From positions 124,001-188,000 of the forward strand of contig NZ_JASNFN010000011.1 in assembly GCF_030731085.1 (NCBI RefSeq): a stretch of DNA of 64,000 bases, read 5' to 3'. Origin of the DNA: Blastococcus carthaginiensis. GTDB lineage: Bacteria; Actinomycetota; Actinomycetes; Mycobacteriales; Geodermatophilaceae. Below are positions 18,162 through 27,135 of this stretch, in pieces. The notes below the pieces were generated by a model. It had not been told where the DNA came from. It made no database searches and saw only the letters and a program-made list of their open reading frames with translations. Made by a program: the position numbers and the translations under genes. Each line of letters starts with the position of its first letter. Within the stretch, counting starts at the first letter, position 1.

Positions 18162-19606
18162 GACGCGCTCAATGTAGTCGCGGGCACGGCCGGGCCGGCC
18201 GTCGCCGCCGGAGGACCACCCGCCCGCGGGGCGAGCACCGCACCCGCGACCGCCACGGCCGAGAGCAGCACCACACCGGCCACCACCGCCGCCGGGAGCG
18301 AGAGCGTGCCGGCCGCGGCCGCGGCGACGAGCACCCCGACCACGCCGATGCAGGCGGCGGCGCCGGTGACGTCGGCGATCTGGAAGGCCGCGGAGTCCGC
18401 GCCGCGGGTCGCGTCCGACGAGCGCTCCAACAGCAGCACGCTGAGGCTCGGCATCCCCAGGCCCATGCCGAGCCCGGCGACCGCCCAGCTGGCGTAGGCC
18501 GGCCACCCGCCGACCCCGGGGACGGCGATGGCGGCGGTGGCCAGCAGCCCGGCGGTGAGCACGCCGAACGCGAGCCGCAGCAGCCGCACCCGCGACCAGT
18601 GCGGGTTGCGGCCCTGCAGCTGCGAGGCGGTGGCCCAGCCCAGGGCGCCGGCGGTGAGGGGGATCCCCGCCGCGGTGGCCGAGTAGCCGTGCAGCTCGGT
18701 GAGCGCCAGCGGCAGCAGGGCGTCCATGCCGAAGAAGGCGCCGGCCAGCAGCCCGCGGCCGGCGACCACCGCGGGCAGCCCCGGGCGGGCGACGGCGGTC
18801 CCGGGCGGCAGGAGCGGCCGCAGGCCGACGACCAGGGCCAGCAACCCGGCGGCGGCGATCCCGGCCGCCAGGAGGTCCAGGCGCTGGCCCGCGTACTGCA
18901 GGGCGCTGATGCCCACTCCGGCCAGCAGCGCCCACCAGCGGCGGGCGGAGGCGGGCGCCGCGGCTCCGGCGGGCCGGGGCAGCACGCGGACGGCGGGCAG
19001 CACCAGGCCGAGGCCCAGGAGGATCAGCGGCAGCAGGCCGAGGAAGACCAGCCGCCAGGTGAGGTGGGTGGTGAGCAGCCCGGCGACGACCGGGCCGATC
19101 AGCGCCGGGAGCACCCACGCGGCGGCGAACGCGCCGAACAGCCGCGGCCGCAGCCCCGGCGCGAACGCCTGCCCGGCCACCACGTAGAGGGAGACGGCGA
19201 TGACGCCGCCGCCGACCCCCTGCAGCGCCCGGGCCGCGACGAACACCGCCATGTGCCCCGAGACGCCGGCGGCGAGCAGCCCCGCCGCGAACACCGCCAC
19301 ACCGGTCAGCAGCGCCACCCGGGACCCGCGGCGGTCACCGAGGTCGCCGCCGAGCACCATCCCGACCACGGAGGCGACGAGGAACGCGCTGAACGGCCAC
19401 GCGTACCAGGCCAGCCCGTCCAGCTCGGCGACCGCGGTCGGCATCGCCGTCGCCACCGCCATCGCCTCGAAGGCGACGAAGGTGACCAGCATCAGCAGCC
19501 CGGCGGTGGTGAGCCGGTGCGCCCGGTCGAACAGCGCCGGGGGCGCTCCGGTGTCCACGCCGTGCCCAACCACCCGTGCCCCCGGCTGCTTCCCGTCACC
19601 GGACAT
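18158..19606 (-). CDS. MFS drug/metabolite transporter
   Basis: A 482-residue polytopic membrane protein with about 14 hydrophobic helices and a cytoplasmic N-terminus. The MFS motif A region (GGDLGDRRGSRVALL) lies between the second and third helices, and an ARALQGVGGG motif follows in helix 4; both are typical of proton-coupled drug exporters of the DHA2 type. The substrate is unknown. Its stop overlaps the iscS start, making it the first gene of the MFS-iscS-mnmA-MetE-like set. An export role linked to sulfur metabolism would be speculation. Confidence 0.86.
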   Translation of the reverse strand: MSGDGKQPGARVVGHGVDTGAPPALFDRAHRLTTAGLLMLVTFVAFEAMAVATAMPTAVAELDGLAWYAWPFSAFLVASVVGMVLGGDLGDRRGSRVALLTGVAVFAAGLLAAGVSGHMAVFVAARALQGVGGGVIAVSLYVVAGQAFAPGLRPRLFGAFAAAWVLPALIGPVVAGLLTTHLTWRLVFLGLLPLILLGLGLVLPAVRVLPRPAGAAAPASARRWWALLAGVGISALQYAGQRLDLLAAGIAAAGLLALVVGLRPLLPPGTAVARPGLPAVVAGRGLLAGAFFGMDALLPLALTELHGYSATAAGIPLTAGALGWATASQLQGRNPHWSRVRLLRLAFGVLTAGLLATAAIAVPGVGGWPAYASWAVAGLGMGLGMPSLSVLLLERSSDATRGADSAAFQIADVTGAAACIGVVGVLVAAAAAGTLSLPAAVVAGVVLLSAVAVAGAVLAPRAGGPPAATAGPAVPATTLSAS

Positions 19607-19607
19607 G

Positions 19608-19647
19608 CGTCGAGGGCCGGCCCCCTCACGGGAACCGGCCCTCGACG
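19608..19647 (-). terminator. Hairpin terminator of etfBA
   Basis: A perfect 13-bp stem (CGTCGAGGGCCGG at 19608-19620 with its complement at 19635-19647) and a 14-nt loop lie 7 bp after the etfA stop and 2 bp before the MFS start. No T-run follows, as is usual for these genomes. Confidence 0.75.
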
Positions 19648-19654
19648 GGTGCTG

Positions 19655-20617
19655 CTACTTGCGGGCGTTGATCTGCTCGGTGGCGGCCGGCACGACCGTG
19701 TTCAGGTCACCGATGACGCCGAAGTCGGCCAGCTCGAAGATCGGCGCCTCGGGATCCTTGTTGATGGCGACGATCGTCTTGCTGGTCTGCATGCCGGCGC
19801 GGTGCTGGATGGCACCGGAGATGCCGACGGCCACGTACAGCTGCGGCGAGACGGTCTTGCCGGTCTGCCCCACCTGGAAGCTGTGCGGGTAGAAGCCGGA
19901 GTCGACCGCGGCGCGCGAGGCACCGACGGCCGCACCGAGCGAGTCGGCCAGGCCCTCGATGACCGAGAAGTTCTCGGCGCTGGCCACACCGCGGCCACCG
20001 GAGACGACGATCGAGGCCTCGGTGAGCTCGGGGCGGTTGCTCTTCTGCTCGACGACGCGCTCGACGACGCGGACCTGCTTGGCCGAGTCGCTCACCGACA
20101 CCGACACGGGCTGCTCGGCACCGGCGGACGGGGCGGCCTCGGGGGTGACCGAGTTGCCGCGCAGCGTGTAGATCGGGGTGCCGACCGTCACCTGCGAGTG
20201 CACGATCGTCGCCCCGGCGAACGCCGCCTGGGTGGCGGTGCCGTCGGAGGCGATCTCGGTGACGTCGGTGAGGAAGCCGCTGCCGGTCTTGATGGCCAGG
20301 CGGGCGGCGATCTCCTTGCCCTCCGGCGAGGACGGGATGACGACGGCGGCCGGCGACTTCTCGCTCACCAGCTGCGCCAGCACCTCGGCCTTGGGGGCCA
20401 CCAGGTAGTCGTCGATGTCGGCGGACTCTGCGACGTACACCGTGGCCGCGCCGTACTCCGCGAGGACGTCCTTCACGCCGGCGGCCGTGCCCGGCGCACC
20501 GAGGACGACGGCCGACGGCTCACCGAGCGCGCGCGCCGCGGTCAGGGCTTCCAGGGTGGTCTTGCGGACGCCGCCACCGGCCGGGTTGAGCTCGGCAAGG
20601 ACCAGGACCTCTGCCAT
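19655..20617 (-). CDS. etfA: Electron transfer flavoprotein alpha subunit
   Basis: FAD-carrying subunit that accepts electrons from acyl-CoA dehydrogenases and passes them to the quinone pool. The 320 residues have an N-terminal alpha/beta domain (LVLAELNPAGGG) and a C-terminal FAD domain with the family signature: VVSGGRGVASAENF, GASRAAVDSGFYPHSFQVGQ and LYVAVGISGAIQHRAGMQ. The ATG follows a GGAGAA Shine-Dalgarno. It lies 34 bp behind etfB and ends at a strong hairpin. It should serve the many beta-oxidation and ethylmalonyl-CoA genes of this window. Confidence 0.96.
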   Translation of the reverse strand: MAEVLVLAELNPAGGGVRKTTLEALTAARALGEPSAVVLGAPGTAAGVKDVLAEYGAATVYVAESADIDDYLVAPKAEVLAQLVSEKSPAAVVIPSSPEGKEIAARLAIKTGSGFLTDVTEIASDGTATQAAFAGATIVHSQVTVGTPIYTLRGNSVTPEAAPSAGAEQPVSVSVSDSAKQVRVVERVVEQKSNRPELTEASIVVSGGRGVASAENFSVIEGLADSLGAAVGASRAAVDSGFYPHSFQVGQTGKTVSPQLYVAVGISGAIQHRAGMQTSKTIVAINKDPEAPIFELADFGVIGDLNTVVPAATEQINARK

Positions 20618-20651
20618 GGGGTGTTCTCCTCTTCCTTCGATCCGGGCGGGG

Positions 20652-21431
20652 TCAGACGATCTTCTGGCCGACGAGGTAGTCGACGAACTTCTGCGCGCCG
20701 TCGCCCTCGTCGGTCACCTTGACGCCCTCGCCCTTCGGCGGGCGGCCGGCGAAGTCGAGCACCTTGCTGGTGGCGCTGGCCAGGCCGACGCTGCCGGCGT
20801 CGACGCCCAGGTCGGCCAGGGTCTTGGTCTCCACCGGCTTCTTCTTCGCGGCCATGATCCCCTTGAACGAGGGGTAGCGCGGCTCGTTGATCGTGTCCCA
20901 GGTCGAGATGATCGCCGGGAGCGGGGCCTCGAGGGCCCAGAAGCCGCCGTCGGTCTGCCGCTCCACCTTCGCGGTGCCGCCCTCGATGGTGACCTTGCGG
21001 GCCCCGGAGAGCTGCGGGAGGCCGAGGCGCTCGGCGAGCAGGGCGGGCATGACCGACAGCTGCGCGTCGGTGGCCTCCGCGCCGCACATGACCAGGTCGT
21101 ACTCCATCTGGCCCAGCGCCGCGGCGATGACCGCGGAGGTCTGCACCGCGCACGAGCCGTGGATCGCGTCGTCGACGACGTGCACGGCCTTGTCGGCGCC
21201 CATGGACAGCGCCTTGCGGATGGCGTCGGTGGCGGACTCGGGGCCGACGGTCAGCACGGTGACCTCGCCGCCCTGCGCCTCCTTGATGGTGAGCGCCTCC
21301 TCGATGGCGTACTCGTCCATCTCGTTGATGACGTTGTCGGCGGCCGCCCGGTCGACGGTGTTGTCGGCCGGGTCCAGCTTCCGCTCACTACCCGAGTCCG
21401 GGACCTGCTTGACAAGAACGACGATGTTCAT
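20652..21431 (-). CDS. etfB: Electron transfer flavoprotein beta subunit
   Basis: AMP-binding partner of EtfA, 259 residues. Recognisable segments are the N-terminal MNIVVLVKQVPDSGSERKLD, the NVINEMDEYAIEEAL helix, ALSMGADKAVHVVDD, and the signature region VERQTDGGFWALEAPLPAII. The ATG at 21431 follows a GAGGAAGG ribosome site. It is first in etfBA. About 70-85 bp upstream lies an inverted repeat shared with ccr and the hydroxyacyl-CoA dehydrogenase gene. Confidence 0.96.
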   Translation of the reverse strand: MNIVVLVKQVPDSGSERKLDPADNTVDRAAADNVINEMDEYAIEEALTIKEAQGGEVTVLTVGPESATDAIRKALSMGADKAVHVVDDAIHGSCAVQTSAVIAAALGQMEYDLVMCGAEATDAQLSVMPALLAERLGLPQLSGARKVTIEGGTAKVERQTDGGFWALEAPLPAIISTWDTINEPRYPSFKGIMAAKKKPVETKTLADLGVDAGSVGLASATSKVLDFAGRPPKGEGVKVTDEGDGAQKFVDYLVGQKIV

Positions 21432-21498
21432 CGCGCTGAACCTTCCTCAGGACGCGTTCAGGATGCGGGCACGGGGCCCGCCTGGCTCTGATGATGGA

Positions 21499-21516
21499 GG
21501 CTACTGCGGGGTAACG
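21499..21516. promoter_or_regulatory. Putative acyl-CoA regulon operator (etfB copy)
   Basis: GGCTACTGCGGGGTAACG, an imperfect inverted repeat 68-85 bp upstream of the etfB start. It has the same layout (7-bp arms, 4-bp spacer) as the perfect repeats before ccr and the 3-hydroxyacyl-CoA dehydrogenase gene, with two arm positions breaking the symmetry. Confidence 0.5.
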
Positions 21517-21547
21517 CCGCCGCGGCACGAGGGGCGGGTGAGGCACA

Positions 21548-22660
21548 TCACGCCGGAGTGACCGGTGGGGTCGCCCACTCCCCCGTCGCGGCGAACCGCT
21601 CCAGCGCCTCCTCGTGCGGCGGCAGGTCCAGCCCCTGGGCCGCCACCCAGTCGTCGGAGTAGTACGTGCGCGCGTACCGCTCCCCGCCGTCGCACAGCAG
21701 CGTCACGACGCTCCCGCGGCGGCCCGCGGCGACCATCTCGGCGACCAGGCAGAAGGCCCCCCACAGGTTGGTGCCCGTGGACCCGCCCGCCCGGCGCCCG
21801 GTCACCCGCTCCAGGTGCCGCATGGCCGCCAGCGAGGCGGCGTCCGGCACGCCGATCATCCGGTCGACGATCGTCGGGACGAACGAGGGCTCGACCCGTG
21901 GCCGGCCGATGCCCTCGATCCGCGACGGGGTCCCGGTGGTCCACGCGGGGTCGCCGGCCGCGTAACCGGGCAGGAAGGCGGAGTTCTCCGGGTCGACGAC
22001 GGCCAGCCGGGTGGGGTGGCGGCGGTAGCGGATGTACCGGCCGATGGTGGCGCTCGTGCCTCCCGTGCCGGCGCCCACGACGACCCATTCGGGGACCGGG
22101 TGCCGCTCGGCGGCGAGCTGCTCGAAGATCGACTCGGCGATGTTGTTGTTGCCGCGCCAGTCGGTGGCCCGCTCCGCGTAGGTGAACTGGTCGAGGTAGT
22201 GGCCCCCGCAGTCGGCGGCCAGCCGGCGGGCCTCCTCGTAGATGTCGGGCGCCCGGTCGACGAAGTGGCACCGGCCGCCGTGGAACTCGATGAGCGCGAT
22301 CTTCTCCGGGCTGGTGGAGCGCGGCATCACCGCGACGAAGGGCAGGCCGAGCATGCGGGCGAAGTAGGCCTCGCTGACCGCCGTCGACCCGCTGGAGGCC
22401 TCGACGACCGTGCTGCCCTCGGTGATCTGCCCGGAGCAGAGCCCGTACAGGAACAGCGACCGGGCCAGCCGGTGCTTGAGGCTGCCGGTGGGGTGGGTCG
22501 ACTCGTCCTTCAGGTAGAGGTCGACGCCCCACTCGGGCGGCAGCGGGTAGACCAGCAGGTGCGTGTCAGCGCTCCGCCGCGCGTCGGCCTCGACGACGGC
22601 GACCGCCCGGTCGACCCAGGCCCGGCCGCCGGGGTCGGACCGGTCGACGACGTCGTCCAC
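21548..22660 (-). CDS. PLP-dependent cysteine synthase-family lyase (Cds1-like)
   Basis: A 370-residue fold-type II PLP enzyme. The Schiff-base Lys is in HPTGSLKHRLARSLFLYGL (about residue 62). The phosphate or substrate loop SSGSTAVSEAYFARMLGLPF and the GAGTGGTSATIGRY glycine loop are present. It resembles M. tuberculosis Cds1 (Rv3684), an L-cysteine desulfhydrase that yields sulfide, pyruvate and ammonia, more than true CysK. That assignment is by recalled similarity only. The GTG start lies 6 bp behind the enoyl-CoA hydratase stop, in an operon with it and an ABC ATPase. Confidence 0.8.
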   Translation of the reverse strand: MDDVVDRSDPGGRAWVDRAVAVVEADARRSADTHLLVYPLPPEWGVDLYLKDESTHPTGSLKHRLARSLFLYGLCSGQITEGSTVVEASSGSTAVSEAYFARMLGLPFVAVMPRSTSPEKIALIEFHGGRCHFVDRAPDIYEEARRLAADCGGHYLDQFTYAERATDWRGNNNIAESIFEQLAAERHPVPEWVVVGAGTGGTSATIGRYIRYRRHPTRLAVVDPENSAFLPGYAAGDPAWTTGTPSRIEGIGRPRVEPSFVPTIVDRMIGVPDAASLAAMRHLERVTGRRAGGSTGTNLWGAFCLVAEMVAAGRRGSVVTLLCDGGERYARTYYSDDWVAAQGLDLPPHEEALERFAATGEWATPPVTPA

Positions 22661-22666
22661 GCCGGT

Positions 22667-23455
22667 TCAGCGGCCGCTGAACTCGGCCTTGCCGGGGCCG
22701 CTCTCCAGGAACGAGCGCATCCCGGACTGCTGGTCCTCGGTGTCGAACAGCTCGGCGAACAGCCGGCTCTCCAGGTCCAGCCCCTGGTCCAGGGGCAGGT
22801 CCAGCCCCTCGTCGATCGCCCGCTTCGCGGCGGCCAGGGCCAGCGGCGGGCCGGCGGCGAGCTTGCGCGCCATGGCCAGCGCGGTGTCGTAGACCTCGGC
22901 GTCGGGGACGACGGCGTCGGCCAGCCCCATCTCCAGGGCCTCCTCCGCGCCGACGTGCCGGCCGGTGAAGACCAGGTCCTTCGCCCGGGCCGGGCCGACC
23001 AGCCGGGCCAGCCGCTGGGTGCCGCCGGCGCCCGGGATGATGCCGAGCAGGATCTCGGGCTGGCCGACCTTCGCGCCCGCGCCGAGCACCCGGAAGTCCG
23101 CGCACAACGCCAGTTCGTAGCCACCGCCCAGCGCGTAGCCGGTGACCGCGGCGATGACCGGCTTCGGGATCCGCGCCACCGCGCGGAAGGAGTTCTGCAG
23201 CTCGCGCCCCCAGGCCTCCATCGACCGCCCGTCCAGCTGCGACATCGCCTTGATGTCGGCGCCCGCGGCGAAGACCCGCTCCCCGCCGTAGAGGACGACG
23301 GCGCGCACGTCGGCCCGTTCCCCGGCCTCGAGCGCCGCGGCCCGGACCTCCAGGTGCAGCTGCTCGTCGATCGCGTTCATCTTCGGCCGGTCGAGGCGGA
23401 TGGTGCCCACCTCGTCGGCCACCTGCAGGGTCACGAACTCGGGCGTCGATGCCAT
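22667..23455 (-). CDS. Enoyl-CoA hydratase/isomerase family protein
   Basis: Crotonase-fold enzyme that hydrates 2-enoyl-CoA in fatty-acid or amino-acid breakdown. It has 262 residues. The oxyanion-hole segments are AAGADIKAMSQLDGR and VTGYALGGGYELALCADFR. The two catalytic glutamates are in the latter (YEL) and in VGQPEILLGIIPGAGGTQRL, so hydratase activity is likely. The ATG at 23455 was preferred over an upstream GTG because it matches the family start. It lies 10 bp behind the ABC ATPase stop. Confidence 0.9.
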   Translation of the reverse strand: MASTPEFVTLQVADEVGTIRLDRPKMNAIDEQLHLEVRAAALEAGERADVRAVVLYGGERVFAAGADIKAMSQLDGRSMEAWGRELQNSFRAVARIPKPVIAAVTGYALGGGYELALCADFRVLGAGAKVGQPEILLGIIPGAGGTQRLARLVGPARAKDLVFTGRHVGAEEALEMGLADAVVPDAEVYDTALAMARKLAAGPPLALAAAKRAIDEGLDLPLDQGLDLESRLFAELFDTEDQQSGMRSFLESGPGKAEFSGR

Positions 23456-23465
23456 GGACGGCACC

Positions 23466-24272
23466 CTAGCGAGCCCGGCGAGCGGTGAAGCGGCCGTCGG
23501 TGCGGCTGAGCTCGAGCGGGAGCCCGAAGGTGTCGGAGAGGTGCCCGGCGGTGAGGACGTCGTCGGCCGCGCCGGAGGCCACGACCTCCCCCTCCCGCAG
23601 CAACAGCGCGTGGGTGTAGCCCGGCGGGATCTCCTCCACGTGGTGGGTGACCAATACCTGCGCGGGCGCGTAGTGGTACCGCGCCAGGTCCGACAGCCGG
23701 GCCACGAGGTCCTCGCGCCCCCCGAGGTCGAGGCCCGCCCCGGGCTCGTCGAGCAGCAGCAGCTCGGGGTCGGGCATCAGCGCGCGGGCGATCTGGGTGC
23801 GCTTGCGCTCGCCCTCGCTGAGCGTGCCGAACGGCCGGTGCGCGTACTGGGCCACGCCCCACTGCGCCATGAGCAGCCCGGCCCGGGTCAGGTCGTGGAC
23901 GTCGTAGCGCTCCCGCCACCGGCCGACGACGGCGTAGCCGGCCGAGACGACGATGTCGCCGGTCTTCTCCGACGGCGCGATCCGCTGGGCGAGCGAGGCG
24001 CTGGTCAGCCCGATGCGGGGCCGCAGCTCGAAGACGTCGACGGCGCCGAGCGTCTCGCCCAGCAGCCGCACCTCGCCCCGCGTCGGGTGCAGCTGCGCGG
24101 CGGCCAGCTGCAGGAGCGTGGTCTTCCCCGCCCCGTTGGGGCCGAGGACCACCCAGCGGTGGTCCTCCTCCACCACCCAGTCGACGCCGCTGAGCAGGTG
24201 GTTCCCGCCCCGCACGACGTCGACCCCGGTCATCCGTACGACCGCCCCCGCGAGGGCGTCAGCATTCGGCAC
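23466..24272 (-). CDS. ABC transporter ATP-binding protein (stand-alone)
   Basis: An ATPase of about 268 residues with Walker A (LGPNGAGKTTLLQL), a Q-loop region, the signature GTLSEGERKRTQIARALM, Walker B (LLLLDEPGAGLDLG) and the switch His (VLVTHHVEEIP). No permease gene lies beside it. The arrangement resembles the soluble ModF/PhnK-like ATPases with an insertion after Walker A. The GTG at 24272 was taken as start; an in-frame ATG at about 24236 is also possible. It heads the operon with enoyl-CoA hydratase and the Cds1-like enzyme. A 70-bp divergent gap separates it from glgX. Confidence 0.85.
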   Translation of the reverse strand: MPNADALAGAVVRMTGVDVVRGGNHLLSGVDWVVEEDHRWVVLGPNGAGKTTLLQLAAAQLHPTRGEVRLLGETLGAVDVFELRPRIGLTSASLAQRIAPSEKTGDIVVSAGYAVVGRWRERYDVHDLTRAGLLMAQWGVAQYAHRPFGTLSEGERKRTQIARALMPDPELLLLDEPGAGLDLGGREDLVARLSDLARYHYAPAQVLVTHHVEEIPPGYTHALLLREGEVVASGAADDVLTAGHLSDTFGLPLELSRTDGRFTARRAR

Positions 24273-24342
24273 GCCCCCATCCAACCAACCCTCGCGCCGG
24301 TCGGTGCGCCCGCTCCGGGCGGGGACCAGGCACGATCGCCCG

Positions 24343-26493
24343 GTGACCGAACACGCAGCGGCCGGACACCTGCTCCCCGACGTGCTGCCCGGCGCACCCG
24401 CACCCCTCGGTGCGGTGTGGGACGGCCGCGGGACGAACTTCGCGCTGTGGTCGGCCGGCGCCTCCGCCGTCGACCTGTGCCTGTTCGACCCCGACGGCAC
24501 CGAGCACCGGCACCGGCTGGAGGAGACCACCCACCAGGTCTGGCACGGCCGGCTCCCGGGCGTCGGCCCGGGGCAGCGCTACGGCTACCGGGTGCACGGC
24601 GGCTACGACCCGTCGTCCGGTTTCCGCTACAACCCGGCCAAGCTGCTGCTCGACCCCTATGCCCGGGCCGTCGACGGGGACCTGGAGCTGCACACCGCGC
24701 TGTTCGGGCACCCCTTCGAGCACGCCGACTCCGCCGTCCCCGACGACCAGGACTCCGCGCCGCACGTGCCCCGCGGCGTCGTCGTCCACGACCCGTTCCC
24801 CTGGGACGGCGACCGCCCGCTGCGGCGCTCCTGGTCGGACACCGTGATCTACGAGGTGCACGTCAAGGGCGCGACCGCCCGGCACCCGGGCGTGCCGCCG
24901 CACCTGCGCGGCACCTACGCCGGCCTCGCCCACCCGGCGTTCGTCGAGCACCTGCTCGCGCTCGGCGTGACGGCGGTGGAGCTCCTGCCGGTGCACCACT
25001 TCGTCAGCGAGCCGCACCTGCTGCGCCGCGGGCTGACCAACTACTGGGGCTACAACACGCTCGGCTACTTCGCGCCGCACGCCGCCTACAGCGCCGCGGG
25101 CAGCGGTGGCCAGCAGGTCACCGAGTTCAAGACGATGGTGAAGGAACTGCACGCCGCCGGGATCGAGGTGATCCTCGACGTCGTCTACAACCACACGGCC
25201 GAGGGCGACCACACCGGGCCCACGCTGTCGTTCAAGGGCATCGACAACCCGGGCTACTACCGGCTCGACGGTGGCAACCCCGCCCGCTACACCGACTACA
25301 CCGGCTGCGGGAACACCCTCGACGTGCGCCGGCCGGCGGTGCTCGGCCTGCTCATGGACTCGCTGCGCTACTGGGTGACCGAGATGCACGTCGACGGCTT
25401 CCGCTTCGACCTCGCCGCAGCACTCGCCCGGTCGATGCGCGACGTCGACCGGCTGTCGGCGTTCTTCGACGTCGTGCACCAGGACCCGGTGGTCAGCCAG
25501 GTGAAGCTGATCGCCGAGCCGTGGGACGTCGGCCCCGGCGGCTACCAGGTGGGCAACTTCCCGCCCCCGTGGACGGAGTGGAACGGCAAGTACCGCGACA
25601 CCGTGCGCGACGTGTGGGCGGGGGCGCACGTCGGCGTGCGCGACCTCGCCTACCGGCTGACCGGCTCCTCGGACCTCTACCGCTCCGACGGCCGGCGCCC
25701 GTTCGCCAGCATCAACTTCGTCACCGCGCACGACGGCTTCCCGCTCGCGGACCTGGTCACCTACGAGCACAAGCGCAACGAGGCCAACGGCGAGGAGAAC
25801 CGGGACGGCGAGAGCCACAACCGGAACTGGAACTGCGGCGTCGAGGGGCCGACCGACGACCCCGAGGTGCTCGCGCTGCGGGCCCGCCAGGTGCGCAACC
25901 TGCTGGCCACGCTGCTGCTCTCCACCGGGGTGCCGATGCTCACCGCCGGCGACGAGCTGGGCCGCACGCAGGGCGGCAACAACAATGCCTACTGCCAGGA
26001 CAACGAGATCTCCTGGCTGGACTGGGCGGCCGCCGACGAGGACCTGCTCGCCTTCGTCACCCGGCTTGTCCGGCTGCGGCGCGGCGCCCCGGTGCTGCGG
26101 CAGGAGGCGTTCTTCGAGGGCCACGAGCTGGCGGGCACCGAGGGCACCCGCGACCTCGCCTGGTTCGCGCCGGGCGGCGGTCAGCTCACCACCGCGGACT
26201 GGTTCGACACCGGCCTGCAGACCGTGGGCATGTACCTCGACGGCCGCGGCATCCGGCACCGCGACGAGCACGGCCACCCGGTGGTCGACGACTCCTACCT
26301 GGTGCAGCTGCACGCGGGGCCCGACCCGGTGACCGTCGAGCTGCCCGGCCCGCCGTGGGCGGACGGCTACGAGCTGGTGATCTCGACGGAGTACGCCCGC
26401 GGTACCCCGCCGGCGCTCACCTTCCTCCCGCCGGGGCCGGTGGAGCTGCCCGGCCGCTGCGTCTGGCTGCTGCGGGTCGAGCGCCGCCCCTGA
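24343..26493 (+). CDS. glgX: Glycogen debranching enzyme
   Basis: Isoamylase-type hydrolase (GH13) that removes alpha-1,6 branches left after phosphorylase action. The 716 residues have an N-terminal CBM48 domain (LGAVWDGRGTNFALWSAGAS) and a catalytic barrel: VTAVELLPVHHF, DVVYNHTAEGDH, nucleophile Asp356 in GFRFDLAAAL, Glu392 in LIAEPWDVG, and the transition-state Asp in VTAHDGFPL. NRDGESHNRNWNCG is a GlgX/TreX hallmark. It starts the glucan cluster, divergent from the ABC ATPase gene, and ends at a hairpin shared with the convergent cupin-like gene. Confidence 0.95.
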   Translation: MTEHAAAGHLLPDVLPGAPAPLGAVWDGRGTNFALWSAGASAVDLCLFDPDGTEHRHRLEETTHQVWHGRLPGVGPGQRYGYRVHGGYDPSSGFRYNPAKLLLDPYARAVDGDLELHTALFGHPFEHADSAVPDDQDSAPHVPRGVVVHDPFPWDGDRPLRRSWSDTVIYEVHVKGATARHPGVPPHLRGTYAGLAHPAFVEHLLALGVTAVELLPVHHFVSEPHLLRRGLTNYWGYNTLGYFAPHAAYSAAGSGGQQVTEFKTMVKELHAAGIEVILDVVYNHTAEGDHTGPTLSFKGIDNPGYYRLDGGNPARYTDYTGCGNTLDVRRPAVLGLLMDSLRYWVTEMHVDGFRFDLAAALARSMRDVDRLSAFFDVVHQDPVVSQVKLIAEPWDVGPGGYQVGNFPPPWTEWNGKYRDTVRDVWAGAHVGVRDLAYRLTGSSDLYRSDGRRPFASINFVTAHDGFPLADLVTYEHKRNEANGEENRDGESHNRNWNCGVEGPTDDPEVLALRARQVRNLLATLLLSTGVPMLTAGDELGRTQGGNNNAYCQDNEISWLDWAAADEDLLAFVTRLVRLRRGAPVLRQEAFFEGHELAGTEGTRDLAWFAPGGGQLTTADWFDTGLQTVGMYLDGRGIRHRDEHGHPVVDDSYLVQLHAGPDPVTVELPGPPWADGYELVISTEYARGTPPALTFLPPGPVELPGRCVWLLRVERRP

Positions 26494-26508
26494 CGCGGGG
26501 CACGAGCA

Positions 26509-26557
26509 TGTGCGCGGAGGCCCCGTTCCAGAGCTCGGAACGGGGCCTCAGCGCACA
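26509..26557. terminator. Bidirectional hairpin between glgX and cupin-like gene
   Basis: A long inverted repeat (arms 26509-26529 and 26537-26557, about 20 paired bases around a 7-nt loop, core GGCCCCGTTCC/GGAACGGGGCC) lies between two convergent genes. Confidence 0.8.
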
Positions 26558-26567
26558 TCGTCGGGGG

Positions 26568-27122
26568 CTACCAGTCTTGGGGCTGCTCGAGGCGCAGCGG
26601 GTGGTCCAGGCCGGGGCCGTAGGACCAACCGTGCAGGTCCTCGTCGGACTCCTCCACGACCTCGACGACGTCGGTAAGGGCGTAGATCCCTATCCCGCTG
26701 CCGGCGACGTCCGCGACCACGGAGAGCGGTCCGGCTCGGTCCGGCGAGTCGTCCAGGTAGTGGACCAGCCGTGCTTCCTCGACCTCCCCGCCGTCTCCAG
26801 CGAGCCGCACGGAGGACCCCGGTCGCGGCGATCCGGACGGCACCGGCCCGGTCGGCGCCGCGAACACCCAGTGCACCGTGGGGCCGTGGGTGCCGTACTC
26901 CAGCGCCTCGCCGGGGTACCAGACCACCCACGTCGGCCCGGCTATCTCGCGGCGCTGCCCGTCGACGTCACGTACCCACATGCGCCCCGAGAGCAGGATC
27001 AGCAGCACCTTCTGCGACACCCGGCGGGCGATCACCGGCAGCCGGGTCGGTGAGCTCAGGGCGAGGTCGTCGGCGGGTTCCCCGATGTGCACGGGGTGAT
27101 CAGACAGCAGCCGGACGGGCAC
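26568..27122 (-). CDS. Cupin-like small protein, function unknown
   Basis: About 184 residues from a GTG at 27122; a GTG at 27092 would give 174. The central part reads as a cupin-type beta sandwich (VSQKVLLILLSGRMWVRDVD, AGPTWVVWYPGEALEYGTHG), which is then followed by an acidic C-terminus (VVEVVEESDEDLHGWSYGPG). No full HxH...H metal site is visible, so any enzymatic role is unclear. It lies inside the glycogen/GlgE cluster between two hairpin terminators and is probably transcribed alone. Possibly a small-molecule sensor; this is a guess. Confidence 0.6.
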   Translation of the reverse strand: MPVRLLSDHPVHIGEPADDLALSSPTRLPVIARRVSQKVLLILLSGRMWVRDVDGQRREIAGPTWVVWYPGEALEYGTHGPTVHWVFAAPTGPVPSGSPRPGSSVRLAGDGGEVEEARLVHYLDDSPDRAGPLSVVADVAGSGIGIYALTDVVEVVEESDEDLHGWSYGPGLDHPLRLEQPQDW

Positions 27123-27135
27123 GGCAACGACCGGT

